This document shows, piece after piece, positions 20,878-31,693 of a stretch of 64,000 bases of DNA (the stretch's first letter is position 1; each line of letters starts with the position of its first letter). The DNA comes from Cryptomeria japonica (taxonomy: Eukaryota > Streptophyta > Pinopsida > Cupressales > Cupressaceae), in NCBI RefSeq assembly GCF_030272615.1, contig NC_081414.1, positions 520,005,185-520,069,184 of the forward strand. The letters run 5' to 3'. Below the pieces are notes generated by a model that saw nothing but the letters and a program-made list of their open reading frames with translations, searched no databases and had not been told where the DNA came from. A program made the position numbers and the translations under genes.

Positions 20878-23441
20878 TGTAAGAATTGTGTTGTCATTGA
20901 TGTCAACCGGTATGGAGTGAATACCGGTAGAAGAGATGTTTGTGCAACACTATCATGGAGGAGTACAGTTTGAGATACCTTTGATATCACCTTGTGTTGC
21001 ACGACATTGGTATGGTAAGGAAGAGAATATCATTGAAAGGAATGACCACTGGAGTCACCGATACACAAGTTAGTGTCTGACTTGTGTGGATGAGATGGAT
21101 AGGTTACCGATATAGTGTATCACTAGTAAGGAAAGGATGTCTAGTGGTAAGTGATGTGTTCATATGGAGAAGACAAATCAAGTAGGATGAGAAAGGTGCT
21201 TGAGCTGCTATTTGTGATGAAGAGGTAGATGTAAACTAAATCACATCAACATCGGAGGTGAGGAATGAACAGGTCACCGGTATGTTGTGAGGTTGTAGAT
21301 CAACAAGATTCCCACTAGATGAAGATGTAGTCACCATATTTAGTGATGAATAACAATTAATGTGCCTACAGCAGATCACATGTGCCTATTTAAAGATGTG
21401 TTGCACAAATAGGGAAGTCACATGAGTGCATTGCGGTATGCAGATGACAAAGTATCACTCCACTGGTAAGTGGAGCTTATCTCCTATTATGCATAGAGTG
21501 CATCATAGCTCCATGAGATAAGGTAGATGAGGCAGAGATAGGTGTTTGAAGGCTCACACTGGATCTACTGGTTTATCGATGGAATGCCTCAAGTGCATAA
21601 AATCGGGGTTATGCACTAGACCGATAGAGAAGGCATATTGGGCTGCTGGAATAGGTGAAGTGTGATGAGTTTGTTACCTTAACAAACTACTAGAAATGTT
21701 ATTCAGGATGATGAAGAAGGAGGCAAAGTGGTGCAGCTAAAAATAGAGAATGAAACAAGCATACAGATGCCTTAGTTGGAAACCACTGAAGGATGATGAC
21801 ATGTTATCATCAGGATAGTTACTGGTAAGCATGAGAACTAGTAAGGAAGTGAAGAGGCTAAGAGATGTGACTCTACCTGATGAGAATGAGCATAGTATGG
21901 ATAGACATGTCTTGTGATAGGTTAAAGAGTTCCACTAATAATTCAGAAAAGAGGAGACATGAGGAGTTAACTGGTAAAGTGTAAGATATCGAGAGGGTTA
22001 GTAAACCGGAAGAAAAGAAGAACTGATTAAGTGTTTGGTCAGTGATCTAGTCTAAACTGACACACTGATCGAAGCTAGCAGTTGGTCGACATGAATGCCA
22101 TGTGGAGTAAATGCAATGGACTTGCATGCTATAGTAGATGGAATCTGAACTCACAAGGTAGTTGGAGAGTTGGTCTACATTAATGGTAGATCCTATAAAT
22201 CATGGGATGTGTTGTAGATCATTGTAGAGGTTTGTGGCTTGAGGTCTGGAAGACAATAGAGAGAGACCTCAGAGTGATTAAGGATATCAAGGCGGATGAA
22301 GGAAACCACAAGATCAATCTTGGTGATTGACCAAGAAATCAACTAACAGAGTAAAAAGTAGATTGCCAAAGATAGAAGGTGTGATCAAGAAGGCACGACA
22401 ATGGCAGTGATGAGCAAATAGTTGTCTGGGTGATCAGATCAGACAATATTTGATTAAATTTGGTTTGTGCCGAGGTTGATGAGGAAACCCTAACCTCTTG
22501 AGATTTGAATTGGCTTTTGGAAGGAAAAGTAGGTTATAAATATGCGAGCTAAAGATATTGTTAAGTGATGCTAAAGAGAAGAAGATAGGGCTGCTACAAA
22601 GTGATTGTGTGTTGCATGAGAGAGTTAGATTAGTTTGAGTAAAAATAGAAGAAGAGAATAGTGACTGAGTGAGTGAAGGTTAACCCAGTGATAGGGTTTA
22701 ATAGAGGGTTAACCGGTATGGTTTGAGCAACTGGTATAGCAGCTAGAGTGCATCTGAGGAGATAACCGGTAGGTGCTTGTACTGATAGGAAAGCATTTGA
22801 GAGGACTAATGAGCATAGTAGTGAGGAGGAGTTCCAATAGAGTGGAAAAAGAGTAGAGGTGAACCGGTAGAGTTTACTGACAATACAACAGCAGATGAGA
22901 GCATCAGGAGAGGTGAATGGGTGTAGAAGAGAAGGTATCTCACCGACAGAGAAAGGTATATGAAATGGTTACAAGAATCACTTGTAACAAAATAAATACT
23001 TTTGTATTTGAAGCCATCTATTTGATCACTGAGTTGTAGCTCGGTGCAGGGGTTGTAGCTCCTTTGGGTTGTAGCCCATAAATCAGTTAGGGGTTGGTGA
23101 CCTAAATCAGGGGTTGTATCCTATAAACAAGTTAGGGGTTGTATCTCCTTGGGTTGGTGCCCTAAACATTGTAACATAGATTTCATTGTGAGGATGGATT
23201 GGAGTAGTAGACTTTAGCAGCATTTCTCACTGAATTTTTTCCCCATCTTGGGTTTTCCTAGTATATGTTGGTGTTATGTGATGTCCTTCTTGTGTGAATG
23301 CATTTGTGTTGGTCTCCCCACTAACCAGTAAGTCTACATTAAGTTAGATCTTATAACTGGTATGCTCACATAGAATAGTTCAAGGAAAAAGTTTGAGAAC
23401 CACTGATTCACCCCCCTCTTAGTGGTGCATTGTGTCTAACA
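20878..23441 (+). repeat. S LTR2 (middle LTR)
   Basis: 2564 bp, TGTAAGAATTGTG...TCTAACA, shared by the two internal copies: purine tract on its left, primer site on its right. The TATA word TTATAAATATG is intact at 22534-22544. The U5 hairpin is at 23400-23425. The GGGTTGTAGC repeat block (about 23033-23170) is shorter than in LTR1 and LTR3. Confidence 0.9.
22534..22544 (+). promoter_or_regulatory. Putative TATA box of S LTR2
   Basis: TTATAAATATG followed by GCGAGC sits about 1650 bp into the LTR and is identical in LTR3 (45634-45644). Its conservation and position suggest the U3/R promoter core. No start site can be mapped from sequence. Confidence 0.55.
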
Positions 23442-23459
23442 ATTGGTATCAGAGCTTAG
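23442..23459 (+). promoter_or_regulatory. S primer binding site 2
   Basis: ATTGGTATCAGAGCTTAG directly follows LTR2, a perfect tRNA-Met-type primer word. Confidence 0.9.
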
Positions 23460-23487
23460 GTTCCCAGTTAGATGAGCTTTCTCCAAC

Positions 23488-24052
23488 TTGGGTAGATTCT
23501 GGCTTAAGGACACAATGGTTTGTTTGGTGTCAATCCTTTCTCCTATGTTTGATGGTTCAAACTATTCTATTTGGAGTTGTAGAATGGAAGTCTGCCTATC
23601 CTCTCTAGGGTTTGATGTTTGGATGTCTGCTATAAATGGCTGCCCTAGTAAAGTCAGTCCTCCCATCGATTTAGATACAGAAAGAGGAAACCAGTGCAAT
23701 GAAGCAGCCATGAAGGCTATACTCTGTGGTTTATCTGATAATGTTTCCTCACAGGTGGATAGATGCATATCTGCAAAAATCTTGTGGGAGAGATTGAAGA
23801 AGCTCTTTGGAAATGAGCCCACTACTATAGAACCATCTTGTGATGATATGATAAGAAATGCATCTCATGTATCTGCAGATGATGAAGGCAGATATGCTAG
23901 TAGCTACAACAATGATGAAGAAGGAACCCACCTCTTCATGGCTCAAGAATCAGAAGATGAGTGGCACACATCTGAAAAATGATCATGCAGATCACTCCTA
24001 CTGACAAGATGTGTTTGGTAGTGATAGTGAAGGGGAAGAAGAAGAAGAGGAA
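23488..24052 (+). pseudogene. Copia-type gag of S internal copy 2, first part
   Basis: Open for 164 codons (23488-23982), with FDGSNYSIWSCRMEVCLSS, NGCPSK and an AILCGL.DNVSSQVDRCISA segment typical of UBN2-type Copia gag. CAG is kept where copy 1 has TAG. One extra A (near 23975) shifts the frame into a stop. The sequence runs on to 24052, where G1 is inserted within a GAAGAAGAGGAA stretch; it resumes at 41165. Confidence 0.8.
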
Positions 24053-25332
24053 TGCTCAACCCAACAATAAGAATAATAACTCTAGTTGAAGTCTCAACTT
24101 GAAGTTTGGACATTCATTTGGTAAAGTCAATATTTCCATAGCTAGTGTTCATTTGATTATCAACCCAGGGACGTAATACTTGAAATGGGTCTACACTATA
24201 TATGCACTAAGTTCTTGCGACAACTATTCTCCATTACTACAACAACTAACATTATGCAAAAAAGATAAGCAAGAATTGAAACTATAGAAAGGCTACAGGA
24301 AAACTTCTACATAAATTCATAAAATCAATACTGGATAAATTCAATGCTGATAAATAGAAATTACTCTATTTTGGTTTGGCTGCAGGAACAGTGAGTCGAT
24401 CTATTTCTAGTGGCTATAGGAGCGGTCAATGCAAGAACGTCTACTATAGCTAAGGAAAGAAAAGTAATCATAAAAAATGCACAGGAACACTCACCAAGTG
24501 GGCCCCCTTAGATGAGTGATACCAGGCTTCCCAAAAACAACTCTAAAAGCTCAGAATAACATATTTTTATTCATCGTTCTTTGGAATTCATTACATGATT
24601 CAATATGATAAGAAACTCAACAATACTTATGAAAAATATTTTGCTCTATTTTTTTCTTCTATTTCTACCCAACCTCTAAGAAGATAAAGAGATTATTATT
24701 AAAAACAAATCATCTACAACAGACAACACAAATCACTCTGAAAAGAAGAGGCGAATAATTGACCGAGAAAGGAGATAGCTGGAGTTATGCTATAGGAAAT
24801 GTGGATCTAAACTGAACCATAATCATAACATACTGTGGTAGTATTTACAACTTTAATGTCCACCTAAGTTAGACATCGGTAGTATCACTTGATTTCTCCT
24901 CTTATGTTGTTCCTTACGCTTCTCAACTTTTCTGTTGTCCGATCTTTAGTCATCTTTTTGAGTATCCTTTCCATGAACTGGTATGATAGGTGAACATCCA
25001 CCGCAGCATCATTTATTCCCTGCACTTACAAAAGAAATAACATACAAGAAAATACATATGCATTTTATTTAATCAAGACATCTATTAATTTCACATATGA
25101 TATTGCCCTAAACAATTCGCATGGCAACATGAATAAATCACATGGTTGCAAGAATAAATGGCATGGCTGTAGGAATAAACTAGCAAATATAAAACATGAT
25201 TTAATAGGTTTAGGATAACATATGGAATACATATAGTAAACTTCCAATACATCACTACCACTATGAAAAGTAAAAGATGATAAAAGCTCAAGAGTTCTGA
25301 GGATAGAAATATGACAATGTCTCAACTCATGA
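24053..25332 (-). repeat. G1 3' LTR
   Basis: 1280 bp matching 39881-41159 (CCAACAATAAGAATAATAAC start, GACAATGTCT near the end). The inner end reads CATGA where the other LTR has CATCA. The adjacent minus-strand purine run TTGGGAGGCA is a weak polypurine tract. Confidence 0.92.
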
Positions 25333-25611
25333 TGCCTCCCAACTTTAAAATCTTGTTGATCCTCAATCAAGAGAAATTTTTTTTATTCTTGCACTAATTC
25401 TTAGGTCACCAATGGTTCCTTGACCTCTTCCTCCTGAAGATAGATTCCAATAAAATCTTTTCATCTTTTCCAGCCTAGACCATCTGGCTTCTTCTATAAC
25501 TACTTCATAGGGCTTATCCATAGTCTTACATCCCAATAGTGGCCACATAAGAATAGGAGGTTGAAAGATCAGTGGTAACCAGTTATTGGTCTTCTCTCTG
25601 CTCAATTGTAT
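25333..25611 (-). other. G1 3' untranslated end
   Basis: 280 bp between the extra ORF and the 3' LTR. It contains the weak purine tract complement at about 25333-25346. No conserved coding motif is seen. Confidence 0.5.
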
Positions 25612-27602
25612 CTATTTGGGGTCTCTTTCCATAGCTGCTTGAAAATTTGGCAGTGACTGAGGTTCTCCCTGCTTCAATTCTTCTGGTAAGTTATTCCAGT
25701 GTTGAGTTAACCCATCTATTGGAGTTGCACTGTCAGTCTGAACTAAATGCTCATATGCCTGGTATATTTCCTCCCTCATTGGAAGCACTATCTTCCTAAC
25801 ATAATCTCTTACCAATATTTTTTGCCATTCATAATAAAGAACTCTTGGCTCTTTTGCTTCCTTCCTCAATGGCAATGGACAATCAAATTCAAAATCTTTG
25901 TATGCTCTAGTTTGTGCCCCCATGTTGATCTCATTTTGAATCCATGACATTAAAGATTTTATATGGATATCACCAATATATAACAAAGGATTCCACTCAC
26001 TATCTGAAGCTACAACATAGTTATGTAAATAAAATTCACATAACAAATTTTTCACAGCTACTGGAGAAGTTTGGTAAGCTTCATAAAATTCCTCATGGGT
26101 TTTTAAAGAGGGGCTAAGGTCCCTAACAATGTAGTTCAATTTAAAATTTAAATACCATTCCCGTAAATGCATAGCATAAACCCCTAGAGGTGCCCTACAT
26201 TGCATCAATTCGAGGACCATACTAGTGATTGCTTCAACCTTAGCCTCTAATTCTTCAATTTTGTTATCCCTCTTTTCAATTTCTCTTTGTTATTTGTCAA
26301 TAACCCCTTGCAATCTAGCCCTCTCTATTTTCCATTCTCTATAAAATGTTAACGCAATAGATAAACTACTTAGGGATGATGGAGGTCTAATAGGTGTTAC
26401 CTTAGGCCATGGAATCCCTTCAATGAGTTCCTCAAGATGCTCTGCCACATAAGCAAGATTTGACAGTCTATGTACATCATCTTATTCCTAGATTTCAACA
26501 TCTGTAGGGCTCCCTTCTTCTGATGTTTTCACTGAAATAACCTCTGTTAGATCACCTATTGGATGAGCCTTCTGGGTTGTACTCTGAGTTCTCACATAAA
26601 CCTTTGAAGTGGCTGCAGGAATGGTTTCTTCCTATGGCTCTACTGCAGAAGTTTTTCTTTTTGACCTATGCCTCTTGGATGCAAGAGAAATTTGAGTTAC
26701 ATGCAGATGAACCATATGTTCTTCATTTGTTTCATTTATTTCCAATTCCTTCCCTTTTCTCTTAGCAATGGTGAATCTCTTTGAAGAGAAGTGGAGAGTT
26801 TCTCCACATTTGCCTCAACTATTTCTTCTTCCATAATAATCATAGTTGCTTCAGCAATGAGCAAATCATTCTCTGCAGAAACTACGGGAGAAGAGGGTTT
26901 TGCACTATTTTCTTCTTCAACTGGTGGATCATCTGCAACAGGAGCATCTTCAACCCTAAACTACAATATGTCCTCAAATACCCCCCATTCCATCTGTGAA
27001 ACGTCTCTAAGAGAATGTTCTACAAGCAATTTAATCAAACAATGATGGCTGACAGAATGATTTCCATTCTTCCACATTTCTTTGGCACTTGTAGAAATGG
27101 GCTGGTATAGAAAATTAGGGACATTCACCCTTCGACCATGCCATAGATGACTAAGTAATTTAAAATGTGGTGAATGTAGATTTGAATACCTCCCTTCGCA
27201 AGTAATGTATTTCATTACATATAAAGCTACCTAAGGCCACTCTACTGGTAGGGAAACCCTCCTAGTTCCTTGCTTGTTCACCATTAGAGGTCCATCTGTA
27301 GGAAGTGTAAACTCTGCTCTGGTGCTCTTGGCATTTTTTGATTCTAGAAACAATTCTCCTTCCTACGACAACCCTGTAACTTCAGCTATCCGCTGCTCCG
27401 TAGCAATGACCCTTAATCCTTCAACCATAGATTCTCCTTCATTGAAGGAATGCATAAAATCTACAACAATTTCTTCATTAAAATCCTTGATTTTCAAAAA
27501 GTAATCAATCCAGCCATGGTGTCTAAAATAATGCTCACAAAGAGCATCCTACATCAACACATCATGGACTGTTGGTTCGTGGCAGATTAGATCTCCACCC
27601 AT
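25612..27602 (-). pseudogene. G1 extra ORF after pol, unknown function
   Basis: A broken reading frame of about 650 residues starts near 27602 (MGGDLICHEP) and ends at 25612. Visible segments: HHGWIDYFLKIKDF, EEIVVDFMHSF, RVIATEQRIAEVTGL, then an acidic Ala/Glu-rich stretch (about 26960-26800) and a 202-codon open C-terminal part (26220-25612) with REWYLNFKLNYIVRDL and YEWQKILVRDYVRKIVLP. The hydrophobic rhythm ..I.TEQRIAEVTGL resembles the putative-plant-transposon-protein ORFs found after pol in some plant retrotransposons. No transmembrane or fusion-peptide pattern supports calling it an envelope. Function unknown. Confidence 0.55.
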
Positions 27603-28149
27603 TTCTTACTTTGTTAGTATAACACACTTTGCAGTTGAGAAACGAAGAACCAAAATATCTTACAGACTTGAAAATTGAAAATTCCATACATATCTCCAAA
27701 TTTGGTGGTAGAATTTATTACTTCCTTGCATCAAAGAATATCTTGTTAAAAACAATGAGGGCAAGCAATAAATTCTAGGTACCAAAAAGGATGAATAATT
27801 ACTAACTTTGGAAACCGAACCATAAAACACCCCCCCAACTTAACTTAGCATGTGTCCACACAAGATGACAAGATTTAGGGGAGTGTATGCGGATTTAGAA
27901 AGACAGTAATAATAATGAAATCATAAATGCGTAATTAAAATATTATACAATTTGTACATACCTGCAGTTGTACGGAAAGGAAGGCAAAATGAAATGAAAT
28001 GACAAATAAGAAATTGAGATGGGATGACGTGGATGGAAATTTTATTTATGGAGAAGAATATTTCCATAAGCCATGGAAATATTTTTGTGAAATGATGCAA
28101 GAAGAATTATGAAGTGGCAAGCATGTACACTATAGTGGCTGCAGGAACC

Positions 28150-28270
28150 TTACCTTCATTACTTTGCTCAATTGCAGTAGGAACCTGATCAATTGCTGTA
28201 GGAACCTGATCAATTGCTATAGGAACCTTATCAGTTGTTGCAAGAACCTGTGTTTCATCCTTTTGGGAAA
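28150..28270 (-). repeat. 21-bp tandem repeat, seven-residue repeat in the G1 pol tail
   Basis: Units at 28169, 28190, 28211 and 28232 (21 bp each, about CAATTGCTGTAGGAACCTGAT) translate on the minus strand as (D/E)QVPTAI repeats. They follow the integrase C-terminal domain, so they form a repeated tail of the polyprotein. A degenerate related word (GCTGCAGGAACC) lies at 28139-28150. Confidence 0.85.
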
Positions 28271-29410
28271 ATTGCTATAGGAACTCCTCTTTAGTGGTCG
28301 GCTTAGGATAAAGATGCAATCGGTGACCATTAACCAAAAACTTAAACCGAATGGGGTCAATTGTGGTCAAACGAACAACTCTATTATTGAAAACTTCTTC
28401 TATCTCATATGGACCTAACCATCTAGTTTGCAGCTTTCCCATAGTATCTTTACATCTAGAGTCATACAGTATTGCCCAGTCACCAACTTTGAACTTTTTC
28501 TCTTTGATATATTTATCATGCCACTTTGCTCTCTAATTTTGGATCAGTTATGTCTACTAGACAACCATTTTCCTCCATTCGTCCAAAGCATTCAATTGTT
28601 GAATACTTTATTTTTGTGCTTTAGATAGTGTCATATTTAATTGCAAAGCTGTCCTCAGAGTTTTATGCTCAAATTCAATAGACATCATTGCTTCTTTTCC
28701 ATGAACTATTTCAAAAGGTGTAAAACCAATTGGTATTTTCCAAGTTGTTCTATATGCCCAGATTGCCATACAAATCCTATGAGACTAGTCTTTTTTATAA
28801 AATGATATTGTTTTGGTAAGAATAGCCTCAAGCTCCCTATTTGTAACCTCTACCTGTCCATTAGCTTGTGGATGATATGGAGTAAGTTTTTTGTGCCTTA
28901 TATTTTATTCATTGACTAAAGCTGCAATCAATGTTGAAGTAAATTGTGGGCCTTGGTCTGATACAATTTTTGTTGGTACTCCATATCTTGTAAATATCTC
29001 CTCATAAAGAAACTCAACCACCTTATTATCTCTTGCATGTGTCATGGCACGAGCTTCCACCCATTTCGTTACATAATCTGTACATACCAAAATGTAGGAT
29101 TTCCCATTAGAAGGTGGATCGATTGGGCCAAAAAAATATAATCCCCATTTATCAAATGGCACAACTAATATTTGTGGATATAATGACATCTCATCAAATT
29201 TAGTAGGTCTTCCCATACACTGGCATCTTTCACATTTTCTTGTATACTGTGTTGCATCCTTGTATAATGTGGGCCAATAGCATCCTGTATTTAGTATTTT
29301 GAGTGTTGTTCTTTGGGCAACAAAATGTCCTTCACATGGCTCATTATGACACGTATGAAGGATATCATATGTTTCATCTTCCCTTACACATTTTCTCATG
29401 ACTTGGTCAG
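28270..29410 (-). pseudogene. G1 integrase (zinc finger, core, C-terminal domain)
   Basis: Reading leftward: an HHCC zinc finger (CHNEPCEGHF ... YWPTL ... CERCQ, about 29350-29210); core with WGLYFFGPID and VSDQGPQFTS; then QANGQVEVTNRELE with the catalytic Glu (about 28870), and a C-terminal GKLQTRWLGPYEIEEVF...V.L segment (about 28440-28360). The first catalytic Asp (normally D in DF.GP) is Tyr here, one G-to-T change at about 29133-29135. Stops occur after 28905 and near 28800. Integrase would insert the cDNA copy; this one cannot be active. Confidence 0.9.
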
Positions 29411-29559
29411 GCCTAGTATAAAACAAACAATCAGCAATCCATGAGAAGTTATAATTTTTTTCTTCTAACAACCTTCTTTCCTTAGGAGAGAAATGAATTG
29501 GCATTTTAGCAGCAGCTAAATAGTTGGCAATATCTACATACCAGGGAGTGTGAGCTTGT

Positions 29560-30044
29560 ATAAGGAATAAATGTTCATCTGGAAAAGCATCATCTATTAT
29601 TGTAGAATCTTCTTGTAACTGAAGTCTTGAAAGATAGTCTGCAACCACATTAGACTTCCCTAGTTTATCAACAACTGTGATATCAAATTCCTGCATCAAC
29701 AATAACCAGCGAGCTAATCTACCAATAATTGAAGGCTTATTCATGAGATATCTGATTGTAGTATGATTTGTATGCACAAATATGGGATATCTTGTGATAT
29801 AGTGCCTAAATTTGTTGAGTGCATATATAATGGCTAACATTTCCTTTTCAGTGACTGTGTAATTCAACTCAAGCCCCTGTAAGTTCTTGCTCATATAATA
29901 TATTGCACTTTCCAAGTTATCAATCTTCCATCCTAATACTTCTCCTATTGCATAATCAGATGCATCTGTATGAATTTGAAAGGGTAAAGACCAATTTGGA
30001 CCTTTAAGAACTAGTGCTTGGGTCAAGGCATGCTTAAGCTTCAA
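29560..30044 (-). pseudogene. G1 RNase H
   Basis: In the same 379-codon frame as the integrase start. Motifs: FQIHTDASDYAIG (first Asp), TEKEMLAIIYAL (Glu), then FVHTNHTTIRYL, where TDH is expected, so one active-site Asp is Asn (about 29770). It ends with the SNVVADYLSRL linker. It would degrade the RNA strand during reverse transcription. Confidence 0.9.
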
Positions 30045-30068
30045 GAAAGCTGCATTGCAGGCAGAGGT

Positions 30069-30701
30069 TCAATTAAATTCCATATCCTTGGTAAGCAGTG
30101 AATATAAGGGACTTGCAATTTTGCTGAAATCTTTGATAAACCTTCTATAGTATCCAACATGACCAAGGAAACTTATTACATCCTTTTTCTTCACAAGGGC
30201 ATTGATATGCGGAATGACTTCAATCTTTGCTGGGTCCACCTGCATTCCTTTTATAGAGATATGATGACCAAGGACTATTCCTTCCTGCATCATGATGAAG
30301 CATTTCTCACTATTTAACGACAAACTATAGTCCTCACATTGCTGCAAAACTTTTTTCAGGTTCCCCAATGCTTTTTCAAATTAAAAACCATAAGTTGTAA
30401 AGTCATCCATATAGATTTCCATGATGTCTTGAGAAATATCAGAAAAGATACTAATCACTGCTCTTTGAAAAGTGGCTGTAGCATTACACAACCCAAAAGG
30501 AAGAACAAAACATGCATATGTGCCCCAAGGACAAGTAAATGTTGTTTTTTCTTGATCCTCCAGGGCTATCTAAATCTGATTGTAACCACTGAATCCATCA
30601 AGAAATGAAAAATATCTTTTAACAACTAAAGAATCCAATTCCTAATCCACAAATGGTAATGGAAAATGATATTTTCTTATTGCTAAGTTCAAGGCTCTAT
30701 A
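30069..30701 (-). pseudogene. G1 reverse transcriptase, palm and thumb part
   Basis: From 30696 leftward: the rest of the fingers (ALNLAIRKYHFPLPFVD), SFLDGFSGYNQI, TFTCPWGTYACFVLPFGLCN, then the catalytic EIYMDDFTTYG (about 30425-30390) and the thumb GIVLGHHISIKG, HVGYYRRFIKDFS. In-frame stops lie near 30650, 30570 and 30383. The upstream half lies at 36693-37100, separated by C2; the junction falls within the conserved CVDY.ALN segment. The last five bases are the CTATA duplication. Confidence 0.92.
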
Positions 30702-31490
30702 TGCTAGGATTATGAAAGACACTGAGAGGGGGGGTACGGGGTGAATTAGTATCTAACCGATTATTGAATTTACTTGATATAAAAAATGTAAAGAATATCA
30801 ATACTGTATACTGGTAAACCAAGAATAATGTAGTAAACAATAATAACAATAACCACATGAAAAGAACACCATAGCACAATAGTTTCATGAGGAAACCCAG
30901 TGTGGGAAAAACCTCAATGGGATTTGTGACCCACAATATTCGCTTATTGGCCAATAAGTGAATATTACTCTTACAATAGGGGCTTGCACATGCAGGAAGG
31001 CCAAGTTCCTAGAGCTCACTGCTCAATTACAAAATAAGAAGTCACACTGACTTACAAAATGGATTATACAGATACAATGTCTTGTACTTCTTCAAATTAG
31101 CATCTACTATGCCATATCCAGTACCGGTTTTAGCTTTGCTTCATACATAAACCCTTAACCTATAATTCACATATTAGGTCTGCCTTATTTCGTCTATCAC
31201 ATTATTACAAAATGTTCTGCAATGATCTCATACATATATGAGTCATATAACAATTCACCATGTCGGCTTACAATGATTTTACAATTAATTACAAAATACA
31301 TTATAAACAAAATTCCTTTTGGCCAGGGTGTCGGTATCCTTCCTTTGATGGTGTTCTTGTGCCGGTGTAGAGTTTGTCATTGCCGGTGCTAGTATATTTT
31401 CTTGCTGGTATCATATGATTGCAAGGTTGCCATCAATGACAAAATCTTCAATCACCTACAATTTCTCATTGGAGTGTGCATTTGCCAACA
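30702..31490 (-). repeat. C2 3' LTR
   Basis: TGCTAGGATTATG...TTTGCCAACA, matching 35909-36692. The hairpin region at 30717-30753 has one mismatch (GACACT against AGTATC), and its loop is extended by about 5 bp relative to the other LTR. Confidence 0.9.
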
Positions 31491-31680
31491 ATCTCCCCCT
31501 TTGGCATTGATGGCAACACTCATGAGAAAAATCTAAAAAGTGTCATCCAAAAATGAGTCTACCTGAATTGTCTTACCAAAAAAAATATGAGCTCCCCTTG
31601 AGCTGATGAGCCATCTGCTGATTATTTTTCTCATAGCCTCTACTCCCCCTTTGACATCAATGACAAAGGTTGTCATTTGC
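31491..31680 (-). promoter_or_regulatory. C2 multiple polypurine tracts
   Basis: Minus-strand purine runs are complements of ATCTCCCCCTTTGGCATTG (31491, touching the LTR), GCTCCCCTTGAG (about 31592) and TACTCCCCCTTTGACATCAA (31641). Spacing and form match those of S and C3. Confidence 0.8.
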
Positions 31681-31693
31681 TGTTAGTGGAGTC

